Origin: JBKHYJ01 sp046565505
GTDB lineage: Bacteria; Acidobacteriota; Blastocatellia; UBA7656
DNA length: 64,000 nucleotides
Assembly: GCA_046565505.1 (NCBI GenBank)
Contig: JBKHYJ010000130.1
Span: forward strand, 17,667 to 81,666
Reading direction: 5' to 3'
The position numbers were made by a program, and so were the translations under genes. Of this stretch, positions 25,101-35,000 are shown piece after piece. Within the stretch, counting starts at the first letter, position 1, and each line of letters begins with the position of its first letter. The notes below the pieces were generated by a model. It ran no database searches, was not told the DNA's origin, and was given only the letters and a program-made list of their open reading frames with translations.

Positions 25101-27521
25101 ATGGAAACTATATTGCAGGACATACGCTACGCGCTACGGGCCTTGTTCAAGCGCAACACCGCGTTCACGGCTGTAGCAATTATCACGCTCGCCCTAGGGA
25201 TAGGGGCCAACACGACCATCTTCAGTTTAGTAAACTCGATCCTGCTCAGCCCATTGCCCTACGAAGAGCCCGAAAGACTAGTCTCAATTTATGGGCACAA
25301 TCTGACCAGGGGGGTGAGCATGCCGAGGGTTTCGGCAGGGGACTTCGCGGACTGGAAAAACCAGAATGAGGTCTTCAGCGACATCTCTGCCATAAGGTTT
25401 AAGACTTTCCTGCTCACGGGCAGAAGCGAGCCGGAGTGGATTTCGGGCGGGGCCGTCTCCGCCAGCCTCTTCCACATGCTCGGAGTCAGGCCACTGCTGG
25501 GGCGTGCGTTCGATCAGGAAGACGAACAGCCAAGCCGTTCTAACGTTGCTTTAATAAGCCACAGATTGTGGCAGCGCGTCTATGGCTCTGACGCGGGCCT
25601 GGTCGGGGAGAGCCTTACCCTCGATGGGCAGAGTTACGTCGTGGTCGGGGTCCTGCCGCGCGGCTTTCAATTCCCTAGAGAGTTTGACATCTGGGTTCCG
25701 TTAACAATTAACCCCGCGCTCGCCACCGCCCGCAGGGCGCGATTTCTTCAAGCCGTAGCGAGGCTCAAAGACGGGGTCGCGCTCGACCAGGCTCAGGCGC
25801 AGATGGACACGATATCCCGCCAGCTGGAGCAGGCTCACCCGGATACGAATGCCGGGTGGGGGGTCCGGGTCGTCCCTCTGTATAAGGAGGTGGTCGGGAG
25901 CGTCGGGCGAATAGTTTGGGTTCTGTTCGGCGCGGTGGGGTTCGTGCTGCTGATCGCCTGCGCGAACATAGCCAGCCTGACGCTCGCCCGCGCCGTAACG
26001 CGGGAGAGAGAGATGGGCATACGCGTCGCCGTCGGCGCGGGGAGGCGGCGCATCATCCAACACCTCCTGGTAGAAAGTTGCGTCCTAGCCATCGCCAGCG
26101 GCCTGGCGGGATTTCTATTGAGTCTCTGGGGAGTCCGGGCACTGGTCGCCTTAGCCCCCGCCGACATCCCGCGCATCGCGGAAGTCAGCGTGACAGGCTG
26201 GGTCTTAGTCTTTACTCTAGCGGTCTCGGCCCTGACGGGAGTTATGTTCGGGCTGGCGCCTGCGGTTACCTCCTCCAACCCGGACCTCTCCGGCGTACTT
26301 AAAGAAGCCGGGCGCGGCCAAGCCATCGGCAACCGCAGGCGCGGCCTGTTCAGGCTTCTGGTAATCTTTGAAGTGGCCCTGGCGCTCGTGCTGTTGTCGG
26401 GCGCGGGCCTGATGATAAAAAGCTTCATCCGGCTCCAGAATGTGGACCCTGGGTTCGCCCCGCGCAATATTTTGACTATGCGGATTTCGCTGCCCGAATC
26501 GAAGTATCCCGAACCCGCATCACAAGCAGCTTTCTTCCGGCAGCTACTTGACAAGGTGGCGGCGCTGCCGGGCGTCGAATCCGGCGGCGTCATTACGGAG
26601 CTTCCCATCGGCGGGTCGAATGGCGCTTTCCCTTTTACAATAGAGGGGCGTCCGCAGCCAGGCACGGAAGAACAGCCCATGGCCTTTTACAACTCTGTAA
26701 GCCCTGATTACTTCCGGGCCATGGGCATACCTCTGGTCAAGGGCCGTTACTTCGGCGAAATTGATAAGGGCGATAAAGCGACCAGGGCCATCATCATTGA
26801 TGAAGTGATGGCGCACCGCTACTGGCCCGGAGAAGACCCCATAGGCAAGCGGCTGTCGATCACGGCGGGGAAACCCATACCTCATGAGGTTGTGGGCGTG
26901 GTCAAGGCGGTGAAGTTTCACGGCCTCGACCTCAATAGTATTATTCCGGCGGCGTACGTGTCGCACGTCGAAGCCCCGCAACCGAGCATGGCGCTGGTAA
27001 TACGCACGGCCACAGACCCGGCGTCGCTGGCCGGCGCGGTCCGCGAAGAGCTGAAGAAGATCGACAAAGACCAGCCGATGTCTCGCGTTAGCACTATGGA
27101 GCAACTCCTTTCGGAGTCCCTATCTCAAAAGCGATTCTACACGTCGCTGATGAGCGCCTTCGCCCTCATCGCCCTGATTATGGCGGCCGTAGGGATCTAT
27201 GGCCTGATGACGTATTCCGTAACTCAACGCACCCAAGAGCTCGGGATTCGTATGGCGCTGGGCGCGCGGCCCCGGGATGTTATCAGGCTGGCGATGGGGC
27301 AAAATCTCATTTCAGTTGCGGCGGGAGCTTTGATCGGCTTAATCGGAGCCTTCGGCCTGACGGGCTTGCTTTCAAGCCTGCTATACGGAATAACGCCCAC
27401 CGACCCTGCCACTTTCGCGGCCGTCGTCGTGACTTTGCTGGCGACCGCGTTGCTCGCCTGCTACCTTCCGGCCAGGAAGGCTACGAAAGTCGATCCGCTC
27501 GTCGCGCTAAGGCATGAGTAG
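25101..27521 (+). CDS. ADOP-type duplicated ABC permease (MacB/FtsX fold)
   Basis: The 806-aa protein begins QDIRYALRALFKRNTAFTAV, the N-terminal signature of the acidobacterial duplicated orphan permease group. It contains two copies of the MacB periplasmic core plus FtsX-like three-helix membrane unit. The first FtsX unit is near residues 270-400 (REREMGIRVAVGAGRRRIIQ) and the second at the C-terminus (RTQELGIRMALGARPRDVIR), ending in LPARKATKVDPLVALRHE. Such permeases usually lack an adjacent ATPase gene, as here. Their substrates are generally unknown (macrolides, peptides or lipoproteins in MacB relatives). Following the peptide/propeller genes, it could export the peptide, but that is inference. 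Confidence 0.92.
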   Translation: METILQDIRYALRALFKRNTAFTAVAIITLALGIGANTTIFSLVNSILLSPLPYEEPERLVSIYGHNLTRGVSMPRVSAGDFADWKNQNEVFSDISAIRFKTFLLTGRSEPEWISGGAVSASLFHMLGVRPLLGRAFDQEDEQPSRSNVALISHRLWQRVYGSDAGLVGESLTLDGQSYVVVGVLPRGFQFPREFDIWVPLTINPALATARRARFLQAVARLKDGVALDQAQAQMDTISRQLEQAHPDTNAGWGVRVVPLYKEVVGSVGRIVWVLFGAVGFVLLIACANIASLTLARAVTREREMGIRVAVGAGRRRIIQHLLVESCVLAIASGLAGFLLSLWGVRALVALAPADIPRIAEVSVTGWVLVFTLAVSALTGVMFGLAPAVTSSNPDLSGVLKEAGRGQAIGNRRRGLFRLLVIFEVALALVLLSGAGLMIKSFIRLQNVDPGFAPRNILTMRISLPESKYPEPASQAAFFRQLLDKVAALPGVESGGVITELPIGGSNGAFPFTIEGRPQPGTEEQPMAFYNSVSPDYFRAMGIPLVKGRYFGEIDKGDKATRAIIIDEVMAHRYWPGEDPIGKRLSITAGKPIPHEVVGVVKAVKFHGLDLNSIIPAAYVSHVEAPQPSMALVIRTATDPASLAGAVREELKKIDKDQPMSRVSTMEQLLSESLSQKRFYTSLMSAFALIALIMAAVGIYGLMTYSVTQRTQELGIRMALGARPRDVIRLAMGQNLISVAAGALIGLIGAFGLTGLLSSLLYGITPTDPATFAAVVVTLLATALLACYLPARKATKVDPLVALRHE

Positions 27522-27883
27522 GGGCGGCCGGCGAAAAGCGGGCCATTACCCGCATGCGAATATGCGTTAGCCTCCCGGCCTCGGATCGCCCCGCCGCGAC
27601 GGTAACCGCGCGGGCCGGCCGGGGGCGAATCTTTGGCCGTCTTCTGCGCGACCCCAGACGCTTTCAAAATCGGCGACCTTCATTCATCACCCATACTCCA
27701 CTTGTCACCCGGCACTGTTGTGAGTAGCATGCCCTGGCACAGGTAAATTCGGCGGCGATGATGTTCCGCCCGAAGCGGCATCAGCGTGCGAGGCCGCGCG
27801 GCGGACGGTTGGCTTTTCAGCCCCAACGAGTACGCGACGCCGCGCGTCTTCGGCGGCGTTAAGGTTCGCAGACAGGAGGCGGC
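27522..27883. other. Gene-free stretch, 362 bp
   Basis: No coding region, RNA gene or strong promoter was recognised between the permease gene and tldD. The last part contains the ribosome site AGGAGG directly before the tldD start. Confidence 0.4.
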
Positions 27884-29344
27884 ATGAAGGAGCTTGCAGA
27901 CCTCGCGCTCGACACGGCGCGCAAGCGCGGGGCCACTTACGCGGACGTCCGCATAGTGAATGAGAAGAACGAATTCCTAAACTGTCGCAATCAAGGGCGC
28001 GGCCCCGTCTTCGGCTACAACACGCGCGACAGCTATGGCTTCGGCGTGCGCGTGATCGCGCAGGGGGCGTGGGGGTTCGCGAGCAGCTCTCGCGTCACCA
28101 AAGAAGAGGTGCAGCGCATAGCCGCCCTCGCCGTCGAGATCGCGAAAGCCGGTTCGCTCGTCAAGGAGCGCGACGTGCGGCTCGCGCCCGTCAAGGCGTA
28201 CACGGACAAGTATAAAACGCCTATCAAGCTCAATCCATTCGAGGTGTCTAAGGAGAAGAAGCAGGATATGCTCGTCCGCATCGCCGACGAGTTGCTCAAG
28301 ACAAGGGGCGTGTTCGTCGGGAGCGCGAACATGCAGTTCGAGGATTACTACCAATACTTCGCCTCCACGGAGGGCTCTTACATCGAGCAGGAGATAATCC
28401 GCAGCGACGTGGGCTATACGGCGGGGGCGCGGGGCAAGGCGGGCTTCAAGTCCCGCACGTTCGATTACCCTTTCCAGTCGGCCGGGTTCGAGCACGTCGA
28501 GGACCCCGCCGTGATGGCGGCGGTCGCGCGCGTCGCCGCCGAGGCGGTCGAGCACAGCGGCGCGGAGGCGCTCGCCTCGCCGGGCCGGAAGGATTTGATA
28601 CTTTCGCCCGCGCACATCTACCTCACAGTCCATGAATCTATCGCGCACGCGACAGAGCTCGACCGCGTCGTCGGCTACGAGGCGAATTACGCGGGCACGA
28701 GCTGGGCGACCATAGACAAGCTGGGCAAGACGCAGTGGGGGTCTAAGCACTGCAACTTCGTCGCCGACCGCACGATGCCCCGCGGGCTCGCTACGGTCGC
28801 TTACGACGACGACGGGGTGCCCGCGCAGCAGTGGCACCTGATTAAAGACGGCCTGTTCGTCGCTTACCAGACCAACCGCGAGACCGCGCACCTGGTGGGC
28901 GAGAAAGAGAGCCGCGGCTGCTCGCAGGCCGTGGGCTGGTACAACTACCCGTTCCTGCGCATGCCCAACGTACACATGTGGTGGGGGCCGGCCGGGTCGC
29001 CCACGCCCGACGAGATGATCTCGGAAGTGAAGGATGGCATACTGATCGACGGCCGCGGGAGTTACTCCATCGACCAGCAGAGGTTGAATTTTCAGTTCGG
29101 CGGCGACGCCTTCTGGGAGATAAAGAACGGCAAGCGGACGCGGATGATAACGGACGTGACCTACTACGCGATGAACACGGATTTCTGGAAGAGCGTGGAC
29201 GCGGTGTCGGGCAAAGAGCATTGGGTGCTCCACGGGACGGGCGGCGATTCTAAGGGCGAGCCGGCTCAGTCCAACTCGATCTCGCACGGGTGCCCGTGGG
29301 CGCGCGTCCGCCAGGTTCAAGTCGCGAGGGGAGGTGCGTTATGA
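27884..29344 (+). CDS. tldD: TldD-type metalloprotease
   Basis: The 486-aa protein is the active subunit of the TldD/TldE (PmbA) protease. The zinc motif HExxxH is seen as HESIAHATELDR (about residues 249-254), with the downstream cysteine-region motif SRGCSQAVGWYNYPFLRMPN. In E. coli the TldD-TldE heterodimer degrades unfolded peptides and matures microcin B17 or removes CcdA. CAGGAGG precedes the ATG. The stop codon overlaps the start of tldE (ATGA), as expected for an obligate two-subunit enzyme. The motif region reads HESIAHATELDR rather than the HEAVGH form of E. coli, which is normal in this branch. Confidence 0.9.
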   Translation: MKELADLALDTARKRGATYADVRIVNEKNEFLNCRNQGRGPVFGYNTRDSYGFGVRVIAQGAWGFASSSRVTKEEVQRIAALAVEIAKAGSLVKERDVRLAPVKAYTDKYKTPIKLNPFEVSKEKKQDMLVRIADELLKTRGVFVGSANMQFEDYYQYFASTEGSYIEQEIIRSDVGYTAGARGKAGFKSRTFDYPFQSAGFEHVEDPAVMAAVARVAAEAVEHSGAEALASPGRKDLILSPAHIYLTVHESIAHATELDRVVGYEANYAGTSWATIDKLGKTQWGSKHCNFVADRTMPRGLATVAYDDDGVPAQQWHLIKDGLFVAYQTNRETAHLVGEKESRGCSQAVGWYNYPFLRMPNVHMWWGPAGSPTPDEMISEVKDGILIDGRGSYSIDQQRLNFQFGGDAFWEIKNGKRTRMITDVTYYAMNTDFWKSVDAVSGKEHWVLHGTGGDSKGEPAQSNSISHGCPWARVRQVQVARGGAL

Positions 29345-30681
29345 TGACCCGCGATCAGTGCGCGGAGCTGTTCAGGCGCGTGGTGGCGATGAAGAGCAAG
29401 GCCGACGAGCTGAGCGTTTCGATGCAGGGGGGCGAATCGGCGGGCTCGCGCTTCACGAACAACACCATGAGCGCCAACCTCTCCCGCAACAACGACGACC
29501 TGACGGTTGTCGTCAGGGTTGGCAAGCGCGAGGGCAACGCCTCGACCAACAAGCTCGACGACGGCGCGCTCAAGGCGGCGGTCGAAGCGGCGGAGTTCGC
29601 CGCCTCCGTCGCCCCGCCCAACCCGGAGCAGATGCCGCTGCTCGGGCCGCAGAAATACCCCGAGATTAACTCGTGGCGCGAAGAACTCGCCGCCGCGACC
29701 CCTATGGACCGCGCGAGGCTGCTCAAGGTGTGCGCCGACGTGTGCAAGAAGTATGGCGTGAACGGCTATGGCTTTCTCTCGACCACGAATACTTACGCCT
29801 TCACCGCCGCGACTTCGGGCGACGAATTTTACAGCAGGGACACGGTGGCCAGTTACTCGATGACCGCGCGGACCAAAGACGCGACGGGCTCGGGGTGGGC
29901 CAACCAGGTGGGCTTGCGCGATCTGAAAGAGTTCGACATGGAGCGAGTCGCGCGCACGGCATGCGAGAAAGCCGTGCGCTCACGCGACCCCAAGATGGTC
30001 GAGCCCGGCCGCTGGACCGTCATACTGGAACCGGCCGCCGCCATCACCTTCCTGGGCCACATCGGGCAGTCTTTGAACGCGCGGGCGGCCGACGAAGGAC
30101 GCAGCGCGATGTACAACCGCGAGAAGAAGGCGAGCCGCGTCGGCGAGCAGGTTCTGGGCGAGAACGTGACCATCCGCACGGAGCCCTTGAACCCGCAAAT
30201 ACTCGGCAGCGCGTCGCTCGGGGGCCTGCCCGCGCGCAACGTCACATGGCTTGAAAAAGGCGTGCTGAAGAACCTCTCCTACGACCGCTACTGGGCCGCG
30301 CAGAAGAAGGCGGAGCCTACGCCGCCGCCCGTCAACCTGAGCATGGAGGGCGGCGCGGCCACCGTCGAAGATATGATCCGCTCGACGGAGCGCGGGCTTT
30401 TGATAACGCACTTCTGGTACGTCGTCTTCACGGACCCGCAGTCGGTCAGCTACACGGGCATCACGCGCGACGGGCTGTTCCTGATCGAGAAGGGGAAGGT
30501 CACCATGCCGTGCGTGAACATGAGGTTTAACGATTCGGCGATTTCAATATTCAACAACATAACGATGCTCGGTAAGCCCGAGCGGCAGGGCGGCGGCTTC
30601 GGCAACCCGCAGGGGATCAACCTGGTCCCGCCCATGAAGGTAGAGAATTTCAATTTCCGCTCGATCTCGCCTTCGGTCTAG
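29341..30681 (+). CDS. tldE: TldE/PmbA-type protease partner subunit
   Basis: I start this 446-aa protein at 29341, where the ATG overlaps the tldD stop and GGAGGT lies upstream; the frame is open further upstream inside tldD. It has the PmbA/TldE fold without the HExxxH zinc motif. Family-like segments are SRFTNNTMSANLSRNNDDL, VILEPAAAITFLGHIGQ, NPQILGSASLGGLPARN and GLLITHFWYVVFTDPQ. It would form the heterodimer with the preceding product. Some long antisense open frames cover this gene but are compositional shadows. Confidence 0.88.
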   Translation: MMTRDQCAELFRRVVAMKSKADELSVSMQGGESAGSRFTNNTMSANLSRNNDDLTVVVRVGKREGNASTNKLDDGALKAAVEAAEFAASVAPPNPEQMPLLGPQKYPEINSWREELAAATPMDRARLLKVCADVCKKYGVNGYGFLSTTNTYAFTAATSGDEFYSRDTVASYSMTARTKDATGSGWANQVGLRDLKEFDMERVARTACEKAVRSRDPKMVEPGRWTVILEPAAAITFLGHIGQSLNARAADEGRSAMYNREKKASRVGEQVLGENVTIRTEPLNPQILGSASLGGLPARNVTWLEKGVLKNLSYDRYWAAQKKAEPTPPPVNLSMEGGAATVEDMIRSTERGLLITHFWYVVFTDPQSVSYTGITRDGLFLIEKGKVTMPCVNMRFNDSAISIFNNITMLGKPERQGGGFGNPQGINLVPPMKVENFNFRSISPSV

Positions 30682-31007
30682 CGAGTCTCTATTGCATTAA
30701 GTAAGCTAAACTCCTTAAGAATCCCCCGGGCCGGCATGGTGAAGATTCGTGCGCGGGGCGCCCTCGTTTCTTCTGCTTGACTTCAAATTTGGCCGGGCAT
30801 AAACTAAGCGCCGGATGTGAAGCAGTTAATCCATAAGCTCTCGCCCGCGGAACAAGCACCTGATAATCGAGGGCCTGCACGCCGACACAGCGAGGCATAG
30901 CGAGCAAAGGATAGGGCCATCTTACCGTGATATTTAGCGATCCCGACGAGCCGGTCATACAGGCAGTAAGATAGTGATAAATACTTCCCTCTGGGAAGGG
31001 TGTAACT
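30682..31007. other. Gene-free stretch with a hairpin over the next ribosome site
   Basis: No gene is recognised. Just before the next gene, CTTCCC (30984-30989) can pair with GGGAAG (30993-30998), which covers part of the purine-rich ribosome site 10 nt before the ATG at 31008. A 7-nt inverted pair, ATCTTAC and GTAAGAT, lies further upstream around 30919-30973. This may be a structured 5' leader. Confidence 0.4.
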
Positions 31008-31862
31008 ATGAAAAATCTGACAACGTACGCCCTAATTCGGTCGCGCGCGCGCGCGGTGGTACTAAGAATTGATTTCAGGGTCGCGCTCAGCCTTCTGCTG
31101 GCGGCGGCCGTCATAAACTGTTTTTCGCTCAGATCATTTGCCGCCTACGTGGCGAGCGACGCCCGCGCAGACAAAAAATCAGTCGAGGCGGCGAGCCCGG
31201 ACGCGCTCGCGTTGCGGGCCGGCGTGCTCGTTGGGCGAGGAAGTATTACCGTCGATGGCAACCGGGTTGAATCGGGCGCGACTGTTTTCGACGGGAGCAC
31301 CATCGTCACGGGCCCGGACGCTTACGGCTGGGTGGACGATGGCGCCTCCGGGCGCGTAGAGCTCGCCCCCGGCACGACGGTCACGTTATCACTGCCGGCG
31401 TTGACGCCCGTGCGGCAGTCCCAGCCCAGGCGAACGATACGGCCCGTGGGCTCCGGCCCGAACATAAGCCTTAAAGCGGGCAACGCGCTGCAACTCCAGG
31501 TGCAGGTGACGGACGAAAACGACAGGCCCATGCGCGACGAGGCAGTGGTATTCACGCTGAGCGACCCGGCCAGCGGCTCTCTGGGCGCGCCGGGCGGGGC
31601 GGCGGGCAGCGTCACGGCGACGACCGACGCCAACGGCATAGCAACGACCACCTTCACCGCCGGCAAGTCGGCGAGCTCGACCTCCATCACGGCAAGCTCC
31701 GGCGGCGCGAGCTTCTCCTACAGGGCGCGCATCAGGGCGGGGCTAGGGCTCCTGGCCCTGCTCCTGATCGGCGGCGCGGCCGCGGCCACGGTCACGACCG
31801 TCGTACTAGTCTCGCGCAACGGAGAAGAAACGCGTCAACCACTGTCACCCAGCAGGCCATAG
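31008..31862 (+). CDS. Membrane-anchored FecR-like/Ig-like domain protein
   Basis: The 284-aa protein has an N-terminal signal segment (FRVALSLLLAAAVINCFSL). A FecR-like beta stretch follows (ALRAGVLVGRGSITVDGNRV, then ELAPGTTVTLSL). A bacterial group 1 Ig-like domain comes next (LQVQVTDENDRPMRDEAVVF, then TDANGIATTTFTAGKSAS), and a C-terminal membrane helix (LGLLALLLIGGAAAATV) with a short polar tail completes it. It is probably anchored in the envelope with the Ig domain outside the cytoplasm. It precedes the TPR-CHAT protein gene by 165 bp on the same strand. No enzymatic motif is present. Confidence 0.72.
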   Translation: MKNLTTYALIRSRARAVVLRIDFRVALSLLLAAAVINCFSLRSFAAYVASDARADKKSVEAASPDALALRAGVLVGRGSITVDGNRVESGATVFDGSTIVTGPDAYGWVDDGASGRVELAPGTTVTLSLPALTPVRQSQPRRTIRPVGSGPNISLKAGNALQLQVQVTDENDRPMRDEAVVFTLSDPASGSLGAPGGAAGSVTATTDANGIATTTFTAGKSASSTSITASSGGASFSYRARIRAGLGLLALLLIGGAAAATVTTVVLVSRNGEETRQPLSPSRP

Positions 31863-32027
31863 ATGGCCTGACCTGTTTCCAAGGCCTTACCCCTCCGGGA
31901 CCCTATGATGAAGTAGCGTAATGTGTGGACCTCGCGTCTGAAGCGCGCAACGTGATGGGCTGCCTCAGTCGCGGACCGCTCCCCTGACTCTTCTCATAGC
32001 TGATCCCTTTTGTAAGGAGACTCGATA

Positions 32028-35000
32028 ATGGCTCGAACAACACAACGGCGTCCCGGTTCTAGAATATCGCTTCGGGAGACCGGGCGCCCGTGCCTGACTT
32101 TATTGGCAATCATTATCCTGGTGCTGGCTGCGTTCGGTCACGGGCGCGAGCGATTTCGCGCGGCGCGGTGGGCCGAGCAAGCAGGCGCCGGCGCGGGCGG
32201 CACGGCGCAGGGCAACCGGGATGCCCCCCGCCTTGAGGCGAACAAACCCATCGAGCGAGAGCTTTCCGGGGGACAGGCCCACTTCTATCAGGTCACCCTC
32301 GCCTCGGGCCAATACTTGCGGCTGGTCGTCGATCAACAAGGCATCGACGTGTCAGTGATACTGACGGGCCCGGACGGCAAGGCGCTCGTCGAAGTGGACC
32401 GCCCAATCGGGCCGCAGGGGCCGGAGCCGGTTTCGTTCGCGGCCACGATTTCCGGGGCATACGGCGTGGAGGTCCGGGCGGCGGAAAAAGAGGCGGCCCC
32501 CGGTCGCTACAGGATAAATGTCGCGGAGCTGCGGGAAACAACCGCGAAGGACAGAGACCGCATTGGTGGCGAGCGGGCTTTCTTAGAAGGAGAAAAGCTA
32601 CAGGCGGAAGCGACGGCGGATTCGCTCGCGCAGGCGGTCAAGAAATACGAGCAGGCCCTAGGGGCATGGCAAGCGCTGGGGGACCGTCAGGGGCAGGCGG
32701 ACACGCTCTATTACCTCGGGTCGATTTACGAGTCGTCGGGCAATAAGCAAAAGGCGTTGAACGATTATTACGGGCCGGCGCTGAAGCTCTTTCAAGACCT
32801 GCGCGACCAGATCAAAGAGGCCGACATGCTCACAAACATCGGCAAGATATATGACGACCTGGGCGAGAAGCGGAAGGCGCTCGGCTACTTCGACCAGTCG
32901 TTGAACCTCTACCGCGCTTTGAAATCCCCTGGCGGTGAAGCCGCCGCGCTCAATAACGCGGGCAAGGTCTACGACGATCTCGGCGACAAGCAGAAGGCGC
33001 TTGAGTATTACAACCGCGCGCTTATGTTGTTCCAGGTGTTGAAAGCTCCCGACAGGGAGGCCGTCGCGCTCAATAATATCGGCGGGGTTTATGATTCGCT
33101 GGATGAGAGGCAGAAGGCGCTTGAGTACTACAACCGCGCGCTGCCGCTGTTTCAGGCGGCCGGCGACAGGGGCGGCGAGGCCACGGCGCTGAACAACATA
33201 GGCAAGTTCTACGACGACCTGGGGGAAAAAGAGAGGGCGCTTGATTTGTACAGCCGCGCGGCCGCAATTTTCCACGCGACGAGCGACCGCCAGCGCGAGG
33301 CCAACACGCTCTCCAACATCGGAGGCGTCTACGACTCTTTAGACAAAAGGCCTGAGGCCATAAACAACTACGACCGCGCGCTCGCGATCAGCCGGGAGGT
33401 GGGCGACCGCAAGGTGCAGGTTTACACGCTCGCCAAGGTGGGAAAGCTCTACGACGAGATGGCCGACGAGGAAATAATCAATGGCGAGATGGCCGACAGG
33501 CAGAAGGCGGAAGAGAGCAAAAAGAAGGCGGTAGCCTACAAGCAGAAGGCGCTCGGGTACTACGTGCAGGCGCTGCCGATCGGCCGGGCGTTGGGCGACC
33601 GCGCGATAGAGGCTTACACGCTCACGAACACAGGGAAGGTCTACGACGACCTGGAAGATAACCGTAAGGCGCTCGACTACTACAACCAGGCGCTCCCGAT
33701 TCACCTGGCCCTGAGCGACAGCCAGGGCGAAGCCTACACTCGCTATCACATCGCCCGCGTCCAGCGCGACCTCAACAACCTCGTAGAGGCCCGCAACCAG
33801 ATCGTGCCCGCGCTCGGCATCGTAGAGTCGCTGCGCACTAAGATGACTACGGACCAGCAGCTACGGGCTTCGTACTTTGCGACCGTGCAGAACTATTACG
33901 AGCTATACATAGACCTGCTGATGTTGCTGCACAAGGAGCGCCCGTCCGAAGGCAACGCCGCCAAGGCGCTGCAAGTCGCCGAGCGCGCGCGCGCGCGCAG
34001 CCTGCTCGAATTACTAAGCGAGGCGCGCGCAAACATCCGCCGCGGGGCCGACCCCGCTCTGTTGGAGCGCGAGCGCCTGCTACAGCAAAAGCTCAACGAC
34101 AAGGCGCAGCGCCAGATACGATTGCTCAGCGGCTCGCACACGGAGGAGCAGGCGGCGGCAATCAGGAAAGAGATCGACGCGCTGAAAGACGAGTACCGCC
34201 AGGTAGAGGAGCAGATGCGCGCCAAGAGCCCCCGGTACGCGGCGCTGACTCAGCCTCAGCCGATCTCGCCGTCTGAGATGCAGCAGCAGGTGCTCGACCC
34301 AGACACATTGCTGCTGGAATTCTCCCTGGGGAGGCTGCGCAGCTACGTCTGGGCGGTTACGCCGACCTCTATCACGAGCTTCGAGCTGCCCAAGCGGTAC
34401 GTGATCGAGGCGGCGGCGCGGCGCTATTACGAGTTGCTGGCGGGGGTCGCTCAACAAGGTCAGGCGCAGGGGCAGGACCGCGGGCTGCGCGTGGACACGG
34501 GCGAGGCGCGCAGGCTTGAGCTTGCGCAGACGGCGGCCGCGCTCAGTCAAATGCTGCTTTCCCCGGTCGCGTCCCAGTTGGGGAAGAAGCGACTGCTCAT
34601 AGTCGCCGGCGGGGCGTTACAGTACGTGCCTTTCGCGGCGCTGCCGGACCCCACGTCAGCGAGGGCGGGCGACGACAATAAGCAGCCTCTCATAGTCGAT
34701 CACGAGGTGGTGAGCCTGCCGTCCGCTTCGACTATAGCCGCGTTGCGGAAAGATTTAGCCGGGCGCAAGCCTGCGGCTAAATCCATAGCCGTGATCGCCG
34801 ACCCGGTATTCGACCCGGGCGACGAGCGCGTCGGGGCGTCGGGCGCGCGGAAGCCGGATGGCATGCAATCTTCCGGCGCGGCGGAGCAGCGCGGACTCAC
34901 TGTCAAGATACAAAAAGCGGCGAACGAGACGGGCGTGAAACTCGAAGAAGGGTTCAGCGTCCCCAGGCTCCCCGGCACGCGCAAAGAGGCCGAGGGGATT

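Noticed and set aside
27977..29320. 447-codon open frame antisense to tldD
   Set aside because: Shadow of a certain gene on the other strand; Arg/Ala/Val-rich composition typical of antisense frames.
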